A DNA stretch of 64,000 bases from Plenodomus lindquistii (Eukaryota > Ascomycota > Dothideomycetes > Pleosporales > Leptosphaeriaceae), in the NCBI GenBank assembly GCA_025504975.1, contig JANUWI010000009.1:558001-622000 (forward strand), in the 5' to 3' direction. Each line of letters starts with the position of its first letter. Within the stretch, counting starts at the first letter, position 1. A program made the position numbers and the translations under genes. The notes under the pieces are model-generated. The model made no database searches, was not told where the DNA came from, and saw only the letters and a program-made list of their open reading frames with translations. This document shows positions 20,420 to 30,805 of the stretch, in pieces.

Positions 20420-21790
20420 ATGCCAAGTGGCACGAGAATACTACAATGGGTCAGTGGAGATAATACGGCAGCTTTCTCCCACATACCGCTCGTATCTCCA
20501 GAAAATCAAATTCGACTGCTCAGGCTGTGCGGAAATCCGGGAGAACTGAAAATCGAATGTGAGGTCAGACCGTTCTATCGTGATCGCTTGCCACGCTATA
20601 CAGCACTATCATACACCTGGGGCAGCGAAGCAGACAATGAGGAGATCGGGTTGCATGACGTGTTGGCCTCTGGACTTAGTCTTGCCTTTTCAGTCACTCG
20701 GAATTTGTACCAAGTGCTCACTCACATTCAGCGAGAAAGTCTTGCCAACTCGTCTCAATCACGATGGCGAGGATGGTGGTGGATAGACTCCATATGCATC
20801 GATCAAACCGGAAAAGACGACGGCATATCGGAAAAAAGCGTACAGATCAACATGATGAGGGAAGTCTATCACAAGGCCAACGAAGTATTCGCGTGGCTTG
20901 GTCTCGGGGATGTGAAGACAGACCAAGCGATGGAATTCATAAAATCATTCGAACACCTGCGCGGTACTTTAGCGGGTTTACATCCATTGATGCACGTGGA
21001 CGATGCTGTCAACGATCTTGTTAAAGAAATGGACAATCAACAGCTTCGGCGCGGTCTGACAAGCATTTTCGAGCGAGCTTACTGGTCAAGACTCTGGATA
21101 TTACAGGAGCTTGCAGCATCGAAGAGCACTACCTTCGCGTGTGGAGACAAAACCGTTTCTTTCGACAAGGTCATGAATATCGCAACCGCCGTTGGCACTT
21201 ATCTGAACACATGGGGGTCACGGCCAAATCTACTACACGAGCGAGCTTGTACCACCATTACAAACCGGCAGTACGTGTGGCTAATTACACTCATCGATAA
21301 ACACAGGGGCATGGATCTCGCGGAACTCATTTTCCTTTCTCAGGAGACCACTTGCAAGAACCCCATTGACTACATCCGTGCACTGTTGGGACTCGTTACG
21401 GCTGGCGAGGGACGTAACATACGCGGACGAGACTGCCACACCGCCTGTACCATTATGAATCGGGCCATCGAGGCAATGCTGAAAGATTTGAAGAACTGGC
21501 CGTACACTGAGCGCATGGATCGGGCACGCGTTGCAGAGTGCAAAGGGCTGGCGCTTCGCACACACCACTCTTTTTACGAAGTCAGAGGCCACGACGTTCT
21601 GGTACAAAAAAACCTAGTAGAAAGTCAAAAATGTGAAGAGTGGCAAGACTTGCTACAGACCTGTCGCAGAATCGCTAATACCATGTACCAACACAACACC
21701 ATTTTGCTCACTAGAAGTATCAAGGGCCGTCGAGAAAAGTGGAACTACATGAGGACGTATATGGAGCGAGTGCAAATAAATGGGCTTTGA
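20420..21790 (+). CDS. HET-domain (heterokaryon incompatibility) protein
   Basis: A single-exon frame of 456 residues starts at 20420. The HET domain (PF06985) covers about residues 15-230. An N-terminal IRLLRL strand precedes YTALSYTWG near residue 73, then comes RGWWWIDSICIDQ near 125-137, the QINMMREVYHKANEVFAWLG block and YWSRLWILQEL near 220-230. A longer C-terminal region has no recognised domain. HET proteins control non-self recognition and programmed cell death after hyphal fusion and belong to very large families in filamentous ascomycetes. The 5' end is ambiguous: a spliced alternative (20215-20220, 20266-20449, then 20502 onward) is also in frame, but it removes the N-terminal PL...IRLL block, so it was not chosen. 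Confidence 0.88.
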   Translation: MPSGTRILQWVSGDNTAAFSHIPLVSPENQIRLLRLCGNPGELKIECEVRPFYRDRLPRYTALSYTWGSEADNEEIGLHDVLASGLSLAFSVTRNLYQVLTHIQRESLANSSQSRWRGWWWIDSICIDQTGKDDGISEKSVQINMMREVYHKANEVFAWLGLGDVKTDQAMEFIKSFEHLRGTLAGLHPLMHVDDAVNDLVKEMDNQQLRRGLTSIFERAYWSRLWILQELAASKSTTFACGDKTVSFDKVMNIATAVGTYLNTWGSRPNLLHERACTTITNRQYVWLITLIDKHRGMDLAELIFLSQETTCKNPIDYIRALLGLVTAGEGRNIRGRDCHTACTIMNRAIEAMLKDLKNWPYTERMDRARVAECKGLALRTHHSFYEVRGHDVLVQKNLVESQKCEEWQDLLQTCRRIANTMYQHNTILLTRSIKGRREKWNYMRTYMERVQINGL

Positions 21791-22187
21791 GCTAGTATGT
21801 TTACTATGGTATCTGGGATTGTCCTCGTTCTTGACATTTCTTCTTCTTCTACCTCTGTGATTTACCACACTGTGTAGTTAGAATGTGCTTTCAGCATCAG
21901 CGTTACTTAACATTCAATCCGCCACTAACTCTCCGGGCAATTTCAAATTCCTCAAAAGGCTGTAGTACTTTTCCACAGAATCTTTCCATACGCTTGTATT
22001 CGCAGTAAGTATCTCTACCTGGTCCTGCTCAGCGTCGGCTTAGTTGGCCTGAGAAGACTCAGCGGAGTATGTATCTAGACTTTCGTCAAACAATCCGAGC
22101 ACTACCTCATTGGGGTTACTACTTCATGATCCACCCAAGCCTAATCACACAATGGGATTACCCTCTTCACCCACTGATCTAAACTTC
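21791..22187. other. Intergenic, convergent 3' ends
   Basis: No coding signal was seen between the HET gene and the converging hypothetical gene. Confidence 0.4.
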
Positions 22188-22912
22188 TTAACATCCCCCT
22201 TCCTCTCCATCCCTCCGCATGACCTCCTCGACCGCCACGAGACACTTCAAATAAAACTCCCTGGCTATGAAGTTCTTCACCAACCGCTCAGCAGCCTGTT
22301 CCTCCACATCCCTAATCTTCCCATGCGTCACCTCGAACAGCGAATGCGCCCGCAAAGTCTCCATGCGTTCTTTGCGCGCTCGTTCAGCCATCACAAACGC
22401 CGTTCGCTCGACCTTCAGAGCTACAAGAGCAAGACTAGGTTCCTTGGGGTCCGTATCCTGCATGAAAGGCTCCTCCTGTGCTTCTAAATACGTGGGCTCA
22501 ATCCTGACAGCATCGGAGTCTGCGTGTACTTTGCATTTTGCAATCCACAACAGCGTAGCCTTGGCAGCTTGAATGCTCGCCGCGTTCTCTCTGCGAATGA
22601 GGTTGTGCTGTGCTGTGTAGTGTGCGTGGAGCTTGCGGTATTTGGCGTGATCTGTGTTTGTTAGTCTCATTTGCGCGTTTGCTTCGCCGCGGGGTATTGC
22701 TCACATTTTCTGCGCTCGGAAGTAGTGAGATGGGGCGCGATCCAGTTCATGGTAACGAAGTTGGGGTTTTGGGTGCGGATCTCTGCCAGGGTTAGGTTGG
22801 AGAGGGATGATGGTGACTCTGGGGAGGTGGGCGGGGTGGGCGCGCTGCCATCTTGATCCGCTTCGTGATATTGGGGCGGGATCGTGGTTTCGATGGATGG
22901 GGCTTCTGACAT
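22188..22912 (-). CDS. Conserved-looking hypothetical protein, 223 residues
   Basis: Two exons, 22912-22705 and 22651-22188, are joined over a 53-bp intron (GTGAGC...CACAG, phase 1). The N-terminal ~35 residues are Pro/Ser rich and disordered. From residue ~36 (LTLAEIRTQNPNFVTMNW) onward the protein is helical and charged, with an Arg/Lys-rich segment right after the splice (RRKYHAKYRKLHAHY) and long amphipathic helices containing Glu/Arg repeats. No signal peptide or membrane segment is present. The family was not recognised. An upstream in-frame ATG at 22948 is possible but adds sequence of non-conserved appearance. Confidence 0.65.
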
Positions 22913-23241
22913 GTTGCTTGTTTGGAGAGAGTGTGTGAGCTTCGACATTGCAAGATTTATGTTGTGGCAGTATGACGCCCAGGTACAGCACAGAGCGTCG
23001 GTGACACTAGCCGTGGTTGAGAGAGCGAAAGTCAGAGGATGGGTAGTCAGGTAAATGAGAAGTCGAGTTGTCCTTGTAGAGAAAGTGGACAAGATCATAG
23101 CGAGATGATTGCGAAACCCAGGTGCGAACGGCGCTAGGATGTGAAAGCTGCACAACACGTGGAGGAGCGTTTGCGATTACTACTGACCGCCTCTATGCTA
23201 ATATTCAGACGACCGTCAATTCATAATTCGTGATGTGGATG
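22913..23241. other. Short intergenic stretch
   Basis: Nothing was recognised. It should contain the promoter of the 22912 gene. Confidence 0.35.
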
Positions 23242-24150
23242 CTAATATCGCAACCACTGAAAATTTTCATGTGCAAGCACCAAGTTGTGTCCCTCGCCCC
23301 AAACCTCTCCTTCAGTAGCAAAGCGTAGAGAACCGATTTGTATCAAGGGAAAGAGCCGATCGCAGTCGTTTGCATTGAATGCTTGAAACTCTTTCGAGGT
23401 AGCCTTGAGCGTATTGCGCATGGTTTCGTGAAGCTTGGTCGCTTCTTCTGGTGGGACTTGTACACGGCGCGAGAAGTTGACGAGATTGTTGCCGCTTGCT
23501 ACAAGATTGATGACTGTGGTTGGCGTGCGAAAGTTGAGCGTCATAGTTTCTGTGTATATGACTCTGAAGCGAGGGTCACCCTGTGCTAGCAGGTTGGCCA
23601 AGGTCTTGAGAAGAATGGCAATGTAGTCGAAGAGTTGCACTGCAAAACTCTTGGGCGAGTCCTCCAGCAGATGAGCTAGCTCATGTTCGTGAGGAATCAG
23701 AGATGCTCGCGAGCCTTCTTCCCTGAATGGTTCCCGAGTGCGCAGATCAACGTTGATGAAAAGATGATTGATTGTAGGTGATAAGGCTGGGAAGCGTAAC
23801 CAAGCAATGGAAAAATAAGGTCGACCGTGAGAGAAGGTAACGTTCAAATCGTATTGCAGCTGTTTGGACGCGACCAGGTGTTGTATCGCCTGTCTGAATT
23901 CACTACAAACTTGTCGGCAGACTCGAAGAAGACCGCAGTAGCACCGAGGCGGTAGATCGCGCTTGACATAATGCTCAGACACGACCATGACCCCACGGAA
24001 TATTGGGTCCACCTCTTGCCATAACAGAAGATCGTAGATGTAATTTCGAAGTTCCAAAGGCAGGTCCAAAAAGCCGGTCATATTGGGTTGAGGCTCGCGC
24101 ACGATCAAGTTCGACCAGATGAAGTCCACAGGCGAAGGTGAACGTTGCAC
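23242..24150 (-). CDS. F-box/2EXR-like hypothetical protein of a fungal expanded family
   Basis: A single-exon frame of 302 residues. The motif GFLDLPLELRNYIYDLLL at about residues 26-43 is the hallmark start of a large family in filamentous ascomycetes, annotated as F-box-like or 2EXR proteins. LLRVCRQVCSEF near residues 79-90 fits the same family. The rest is mixed alpha/beta with no catalytic motif visible. Translation could start at the second Met (MTGFLDLP, about residue 24) instead. Function is unknown; protein-interaction or ubiquitin-ligase adaptor roles are only guessed from the F-box resemblance. It diverges from the SSU1-like gene. Confidence 0.72.
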   Translation of the reverse strand: MQRSPSPVDFIWSNLIVREPQPNMTGFLDLPLELRNYIYDLLLWQEVDPIFRGVMVVSEHYVKRDLPPRCYCGLLRVCRQVCSEFRQAIQHLVASKQLQYDLNVTFSHGRPYFSIAWLRFPALSPTINHLFINVDLRTREPFREEGSRASLIPHEHELAHLLEDSPKSFAVQLFDYIAILLKTLANLLAQGDPRFRVIYTETMTLNFRTPTTVINLVASGNNLVNFSRRVQVPPEEATKLHETMRNTLKATSKEFQAFNANDCDRLFPLIQIGSLRFATEGEVWGEGHNLVLAHENFQWLRY

Positions 24151-24513
24151 AGAGGCCGCTAGGTGGGCTCGAGGTGACGTGGCTTGAACGTCGTAGGAGG
24201 AGCCTCAAGAGCCTCGAGCCCAGACGGTGAGAGCGCAATGTTGAAGATACAGCAAGGCAATAACCATGTGAGCGAGTGGAGGAGGCAGAGTCAAGTGCAG
24301 ACTGCGACCGTTCCGGCTGAAGGTCCAAGCGCCTGTGCGCGTCTGGAACCCTGAAGAAGAGCTAAGTTTGATCGACATCGGACGGATACCGACGGCGCCA
24401 CGGCCAACATCGTCATTGCAATAAGTTCACACCGTCGCCAGATCGAAGTATGGCTTTTAAAGGTTCCATACGCTTCAACGCCGATCTATACGTCGCGACA
24501 CTATACTGTGATC
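24151..24513. promoter_or_regulatory. Divergent intergenic region (F-box-like / SSU1-like)
   Basis: This 363-bp stretch lies between divergent starts. No specific element was identified. Confidence 0.4.
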
Positions 24514-25903
24514 ATGGATGACTACGAGTTGGACCGCATTGGATCTGACAACCCAGCTCTGACTATACCTGCAGCACAGCGTGCACCCATACATCGGCAA
24601 GCACTAAGAGACAAAAGCAAAGCTGCCAAAAGCAAATCAAAGACGTCCCCTAACACGGCACTTCTACAGGACTTGACTAAATATGATGTGTGTGGTCTTC
24701 ATGTCTCGTCGGTGATGCTCTGCTGACACTGCACAGGTTGGTTGGCGCAGGATCGTGCGAAACTTCTCCCCATCATGGTTCTCAGTAACAATGGGTACTG
24801 GAATAGTGTGCCAACTCCTCAGTGCAATTCCATTCCAGGCGGACTGGCTCTACTGGCTTGCTGTAGTCTTCTTGGGGCTGAATGCTATACTCTTCACTTG
24901 CGCGTTCGGCATTTCAGTCTTTCGATACACAGTCTATCCCGAAATCTGGACCGTCATGATTGAAGACAGTGTGAATTCGCTGTTTCTTGGAACCATGCCT
25001 ATGGGCTTCGCAACGCTCATCTCTGCGTGGTGTACCTTGTGCATTCCGTATTGGGGACCCTGGGCAGTGACAGTCGCGTGGGTCTGCTGGATCATCGACT
25101 CGGTAGTCGCTGTCACGGTCACAATCTCCCTCACGGTACTGTTAATTTCAGCATCACATCGCCAGGCGTTGGACAGAATCACTGCTGCTCAGCTGCTCCC
25201 AATTGCCGCCTCAATCGTCGCTGCAGGCACAGGAGCACGAGTCGCCGAGCATCTGCCAGATCCTGAAAGGGCGCTCGGCACTATACTTGCATGTTACGTT
25301 ATGTGGGGGATGGCTACCCCTCTAGCCATGACTGTACTGGTTATGTACTACACAAGATTGGCGCTTCATAAGCTACCACCCCGCGAAATCGTGGTGTCAT
25401 CTTTTCTACCGCTTGGCCCACTCGGTATGGGAGGCTACTCCATCACATATCTGGGAAGCATGTGTCGAATCGTGTTCCCGCAAACCGAGTTCCTCTCCGA
25501 CATGCCAGTAGCAGGTGACATCTTTTTCATTATCGGAGTCTTCATATCACTCATCATGTGGGCATTCGGACTTACATGGCTGTGCTTTGCACTAGCATCG
25601 ATTTACAAATCTCGCCCTTTCCCGTTCAACATGGGTTGGTGGGGATTCACCTTTCCTTTAGGCGTAATGGCACTGAGCACGATTGAATTCGGCAAGATAT
25701 TCCCAAGTCTGTTCTTCAGGGTTCTAGGCACAATCTTCGCTGTTTCAGTCATTCTGCTATGGTGTGTTGTGGCTGCTGGTACTGCGGAGGGCGCATGGAA
25801 TGGGAGGCTGTTCAATGCACCGTGTCTGAAGAACTTGCCCAAAAAAGGCGACAACGTTGCAAAAGATGTGGCTGAGAAGGAGAAAGGGATACCAAGAACC
25901 TAA
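24514..25903 (+). CDS. SSU1: SSU1-type sulfite efflux pump (TehA/SLAC1 superfamily)
   Basis: Two exons, 24514-24687 and 24737-25903, joined over a 49-bp intron (GTGTGT...CACAG, phase 0), give 446 residues. After a ~60-residue basic leader, the block RNFSPSWFSVTMGTGIV opens a ten-helix region typical of the TehA/Mae1/SSU1 transporter family (PF03595). Hydrophobic helices run to about residue 415, including FLGTMPMGFATL and PLGPLGMGGYS, both characteristic. Ssu1 exports sulfite across the plasma membrane; in skin and plant-associated fungi it supports cysteine catabolism and sulfite tolerance. A malate/dicarboxylate permease is the alternative, but the NFSPSWF motif favours SSU1. The tail is Lys/Glu rich. 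Confidence 0.88.
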
Positions 25904-25957
25904 TGGGATTATATATACTTGTTTCGCGATTACAAAAGTGTAGTCCATTCCACCAGA

Positions 25958-28075
25958 CTAAATGTAATGCTTGTTTCTATCCAGTCTTCCCACCCTTCCA
26001 CCATCAGCTTTAGCAAACGCCACAGCACCTACTGGCTCATTTGCGCATACATCGCCAATTTTAACCGGTAGGTCATGCAACAAGGCTGCACACTCCAAAC
26101 CATGTAATGTTGTTCCTCCTGTTGGAGTAGGGACGTAGGGATTCAACAGTGTGAGCGACGAAGCGTATCCAATAATATCTGGGGCCAACGTAATATACTT
26201 AAGTATGAGGCCGACATATGCTGCAGTGAGCAATACCAACGAGCATACGAGTAAGGCGGTGAACCACTTCCAATTCGTCTTGTAGACTGGAGCCGTGTTC
26301 AGGAGAACACTGGTCGCAGTACTGTTGAACGTGATATTCGAAACGTACAATGGGCTAACCAGGATTCCGGTTTGCGCAAGGTCTGTGGGTAGATTCCAAC
26401 CTAAGGCTCGAGTGCCGTAGGTCGACTGCCAAAAGGTATTGTAGAGAATCGTGAGACGCTCGGAGAAAATCTCTGGGGAGAGTTGCCACAGCTGCGCTTT
26501 GCTAAAATCGACGCCGATGAAGTCGGACGGTTTCATCATCCATCGCTCCATATTCGCGGACTCACGCGCTGATGGACTTCCAACGTTCCAGTTGTCGAGC
26601 GATGGCATGAATCCGATCTCGTTCGATAGGTAGTTATTGCGAGTGAAGGCATCCATGTCTTCTGTGTAGTTATCATCAAAAAGGTCCACCTTTCTCATTT
26701 TGTACACTGCGCACGCAGTTCCGTTGCAGGTCACACCAGCTTCAAAACGCTCAAATGAGATATCACACTCCGCGACCGAGTAATAGTATCCGGAAGCGCT
26801 GTCGTTTGCCAAAGATTTACTCAAAATCGAACACGGGTAAGTTATCTGTCGCATTCTGGTGTTGTGCAATCTGTGACGTTCCCACACGTGGAAAGTTTTA
26901 TGGTCTGTGGACGAAGCTTCTAGGTGGTTGTCAGAAGTCCAACCCCGGCCGTGGCGTTCGGAACCAACTCTTTATCGGAACAAGTGAGGTCAAATTGGCG
27001 GGCTTGGATGGAAAAAATTGCTGAAGCCATCGACTGGCATGCCAACGAGTGGAACACCTATGAGGGACGCGTATGCGACATGCTCGTGAGAAGAGTTGCC
27101 CAAAGTCTTCCACTCGTCAGACGGTTCGTTCTCGAGGTAGCGACAGATTGGAAGCTTCACATTGCCCCATAGGTCCATGGGTGTGTCCTGGTACTTCGAA
27201 CAGCTAAGCAGGGCAGCCAAGAAGATAGAAGTAAAGCCACTTCGCCCCCTGTTTGCAGCGCTCGCTCCTCCCATGACAGAGTCAGAAATGGCTTGAGGGC
27301 CCATATATTGTACAATTGCCGTCGAAGCAATCACGCCGATTTCTTGAGTTAGCAGCCGAAGCACGGACTAACCTCCAATTGGCGAGAGGAGCCAGATGAG
27401 TACTGATAAGAGGCCAACAATTGACCAAGACGCGCAAAGATATTTGTCTTTCGAGCGCAGAGAAGACTGACTGACAGCCCACTAGCTGTTCCAGTCGGCC
27501 AAGTATCGTACCTCTTTCAGCTAGCCAGAGCCCTAGGTGCCGAAAGAATCTGCCCATTAAAGCGAGCGGGAATATGGTAGGCGACACGAGGAGCGTTTCT
27601 GTGAGCCTTTGCCCATATTTTGTTACCTCTTTGCCATCTAACCTGGCAGCAATTAGGGAGAGGGCTGAACATGGTTAGCATTCCCTTTGCGAACTGAATT
27701 TGCGAATGTCGTAGCGGGATCCATTGTGCTGATTTTATTATAACTGCTGCAAGGCTGTGAGGACAAGTGCAAGGCTGCGGCAGAACGTACCAACGAATAT
27801 GATAGGAGTAGATGCCAACACCACATCAAACACCATAAGCGATATCTTCCACGGCGTGAGTGCGCGACGCGCTATAAACATATTGGCCATCCCTGGACTG
27901 GAGCCTTGTCGGTGCGGAAGGCGTCCTTTGTGTCGATGTCATTTGCACCTTCACTCGAAGGCTTTCCTGCTGCTGGCACGTAGCCGTAAGATCCAGCGGC
28001 ATAACGCGTACTCAGCTCAATGTCGGTTACGTGTGTGTTCGAATCTTTGCTGTTCTCGATTGGTCTGTACGCCAT
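25958..28075 (-). pseudogene. Decayed DUF3176-like membrane-protein gene
   Basis: Pieces of one protein occur in order on the minus strand but in different frames. They are: an N-terminal head at 28075-27872 ending in QGWPI; a TPWKISLMVFDVVLA membrane segment at about 27880-27791 in another frame; an intron (27790-27665); GRFFRHLGLWLAERG...ALERQISLR at 27664-27430; a shifted continuation (GLLSVLIWLLSPIGG) ending at a TAG (27370-27368) where Gln is expected; LRLLTQEIGV... to about 27017; a further shift at the A6 run 27012-27017; a TAG at 26922-26920; and an intact C-terminal part 26887-25958 with a last membrane helix and GDV...VGAVAFA. The architecture matches fungal DUF3176-type proteins. 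At least three frameshifts and two stops make it non-functional as read, unless sequence errors are responsible for the indels. Confidence 0.75.
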
Positions 28076-28576
28076 GTTGGTGTTGGGGCTGGGAAGGCTG
28101 GAGGATCTGCCCCTCGATCATCAAATGCTGGAAGGCAGTCTTGGAACACAACGGAAGTACAAGCTGTACCGTCGAAAATGCCGAACAAGCCTACGTCCAG
28201 AGGTTTAAATAATGTGATGGCTTACTTTGTAGGGAGGTTTAGACTCGCTGCTCGCCTGACGCTACGTGACCAGCCTCACATCGATGATTCTGGTGGCGTC
28301 TGCAGCTGGTGGGGCGCGTGGACTACCGGTCCCTGGAACATAGCCAGTCGCATTTCATCGAACTCATCTATGGGTGCCTATTATACACAATTATCTGGAT
28401 TGTGTGTTGCGAATTGGCTTCGATTCCAAAGCAATGCTGGTGACTAGGTGCACTTCCCAACCCAGATCCAACGCAAAATCCGAGTCTACCTACCATAAGG
28501 CACCTGATGATACACGCGCCTTTCTCGATAAATTCCGCGTGAAGCTGCTCAAACATCGGCGTTTACTGGAGATACT
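28076..28576. other. Intergenic, no gene seen
   Basis: Frames here are short or are antisense extensions of the neighbouring Thg1-like gene. Nothing was recognised. Confidence 0.4.
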
Positions 28577-29461
28577 TCATGCCCAGTACTTGTCGGTGAT
28601 CAGCTTCAAACCGTCCTCCGAAAACACCCTTACGCCACGATCCTCAACCCTCGTTCGCGTTCGAAACGTCTTCTCCACCTCTCCAGTCTTGAGATTGACT
28701 CCCTCATGCTCGAACTGCTCCCTCTTCATCAGACTCCCCTCAATCGCCCATTTCGGCACTGCGTCCTCGAACTTGATTCCCTTCTCCTTCTCCATCATCT
28801 CGAGTAATTCTCCTGTCCGCTTACCATGCATCTGCTTACTCGTGTACAACGTGCGTGCAAATCCACTGACAGCGTTCCGCACTGCGTCATTCCTGCAGCG
28901 CCAAAGGAGACAGTTCAAGGCTTCCTCAATAGATGGCACAGTGAAGAATCGCGCATCAAAGCATGCAGTGCCCAGCCTCTCATATGCGCCAGGTTTGACA
29001 GCTGGTTCGGGCTGCGCGTGCAATGCAGCGGTGAGATGGTGATTGAATCGAACGGAGCAGAGACTAGCTGCTAGACTGGATAGCTTTTGCACGCGCTCGC
29101 CAAAAGTCTGCACTCCGACGGGGAAGACGAGGGTAATTTCGTCGGACTGCGTGTAGGCGAGTGTGGCCCGTGGAAAGAAGTTGAGTAAGTCGGTGCAGGT
29201 TGACACCATGGCGTCATGAATGCGTTGGTCAAAAGGGCGACAGAAAGGCGCAGTGAAGGATGAGAACGAGTGGCCGTCAAGGCGGAGTATGGTTGGCTGG
29301 GAGGGAGTGAGCGTGAACTCATAGGCGGCTTCGTACTGTTTCATACGGTCTGCAAGTTGGACTGATTTGGCGGAAGCGTTCAAAGGGGTGTTCGGCTCAG
29401 CTTGAGCATCGTAAGGCGGCATTTTGGGATCCTTCCTTTCATCGATATTTGTTGAAGCCAT
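28577..29461 (-). CDS. tRNA-His guanylyltransferase (Thg1)-like protein, bacterial/phage-type
   Basis: An intronless frame of 294 residues starts at 29461. The Thg1 polymerase-like core shows the first metal-binding motif in LRLDGHSFSSFT (about residues 58-69) and the second in YTQSDEITLVF (about 102-112). FDARFF...NCLLWRCRNDAVRN and HGKRTGEL follow. This set is closer to Thg1-like proteins of bacteria and phages than to the eukaryotic Thg1 (pattern GQSDEYSF). Family members add nucleotides to the 5' end of tRNAs, either G-1 on tRNA-His or 3'-5' template-directed repair. Whether a separate canonical Thg1 exists in this genome cannot be seen from here. The lack of introns agrees with, but does not prove, transfer. 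Confidence 0.83.
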   Translation of the reverse strand: MASTNIDERKDPKMPPYDAQAEPNTPLNASAKSVQLADRMKQYEAAYEFTLTPSQPTILRLDGHSFSSFTAPFCRPFDQRIHDAMVSTCTDLLNFFPRATLAYTQSDEITLVFPVGVQTFGERVQKLSSLAASLCSVRFNHHLTAALHAQPEPAVKPGAYERLGTACFDARFFTVPSIEEALNCLLWRCRNDAVRNAVSGFARTLYTSKQMHGKRTGELLEMMEKEKGIKFEDAVPKWAIEGSLMKREQFEHEGVNLKTGEVEKTFRTRTRVEDRGVRVFSEDGLKLITDKYWA

Positions 29462-29842
29462 TTCGTGAAAATTTATGAGGTGAGATCTTGAGTGAGAGTG
29501 TTGCGACCGACAATTGGGGTACTTGCGGGGCCTAATCACAGCCACCCGTTGACTCATCAACACCCAGTGCATGCCTTTCGGGAGTCGATGCGTTACGTGA
29601 TGTGGCATTGCAAGTGCAATGGCTGATACTGTCACATTCTTGTATTCATAGGATAACCCTGGAGTTCATGCGATCAGGTTCAACATCAGACTTTGCGCTA
29701 ACTGTAACTCTCTTAGTGCCATTCTGCCTATGAGATGATACCTACCACAGCCAGATAGTCAAATTGAGGAACTATTTCTTCAGATCGTCTTCGTTCAATT
29801 CTAGTGCCATACCATTCTTTCGATGCCGCACCATGTTACACC
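29462..29842. other. Intergenic, no gene seen
   Basis: The stretch holds the promoter side of the Thg1-like gene and the 3' end of the SurE-like gene. Nothing was recognised. Confidence 0.35.
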
Positions 29843-30805
29843 TTACAAGCATGACAGTAATGGCTTCAGCTTGTTGATGATCTGCGTCTGCACAGCCGCA
29901 TCGTTGACCGTGGTCTTGTCCTCCGCATCACCAGGACTGATAGTGACATAGCAGTTGCTTCCACGAAGAACAATGACATCAGCCTCCCATGGCAGACGTG
30001 TGCTGCCACACCAGTCCGCATCACGGGAGCTTACTATACCAGTATTGATGCGAGTGAAGATATACTTGAAGTCGCTCGCTTTGTTGCACTCGCTGTCAGA
30101 AACAGCAGGAAAGTTGACATTCAGCCAGGTATTATCCGGGAGATACGGCTTTCCAGAGTTGATGATAGTGGTAGTAATGTTGAGCGCGAGATCAGCGTAC
30201 ACCTTGCTGTAGAGTGGTGTAGGCGCGTCCCAACCGGTTGGGCTGCCAGTCACGCCGGAAAAGGCGATGGCAGGGATTTTGGCATTCTTGACTGCATGTG
30301 TAGCGGCACCGACAGTGCCAGAGAAGGGAACCTGAACTGCGATATTGGATCCAACATTTGGTCCGGTAAGAGCAAGTTCAGGCTTCGCTCCGTTCCAGAG
30401 CTTAGGGGCAATCACGTCGATACCTTCCTTGATGGAAGTCACAGGAAAGCTGTTAACGTAGTTGAGACGCGGGTCGCTGGCGTTGAAGCCAACGGCGGGG
30501 CTGCCGCCAGGGCAAGATGCGTGAATACAGCCATCAGAATCGACAGTTGTTGGTGGTGCGTCGGAAGATCCTGTTGAAATTAGAAACAAATTGTGGGTTT
30601 TGGTCGAGTCGTGTAGGTAGTACTAACCTCTGCCAGACTGGCCCTCGGCAGGGCCGGAGAGGACGAGTTGGTGACCGGCATCACTCAAGACGTTAAAGAA
30701 AGTCCTGAGATTGATCTCACTCCAACCATCGTCGTTGGACTGCACGATGCGAACACCTTGAGTGAATGGCAGCGCTGCAGCAGCGAGGAGCAAGTAAGAT
30801 CGCAT
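29843..30805 (-). CDS. Secreted SurE-like acid phosphatase / 5'(3')-nucleotidase
   Basis: Two exons, 30805-30628 and 30570-29843, joined over a 57-bp intron (GTTAGT...AACAG, phase 1), encode 301 residues. A signal peptide covers about residues 1-16 (LLLAAAALPFTQG). The SurE metal site NDDGW is at residues 24-28, and AGHQLVLSGPAEGQSG at about 43-58 is the expected second SurE strand-loop. LALTGPNVGSNI and IAFSGVTG supply the remaining phosphatase-site loops. Bacterial SurE is a nucleotidase; fungal secreted homologues are annotated as acid phosphatases. The export signal makes an extracellular role in phosphate or nucleotide scavenging likely. Confidence 0.9.

Noticed and set aside
28374..29042. 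222-codon plus-strand frame
   Set aside because: It is antisense to the Thg1-like gene, whose motifs are unambiguous on the minus strand.
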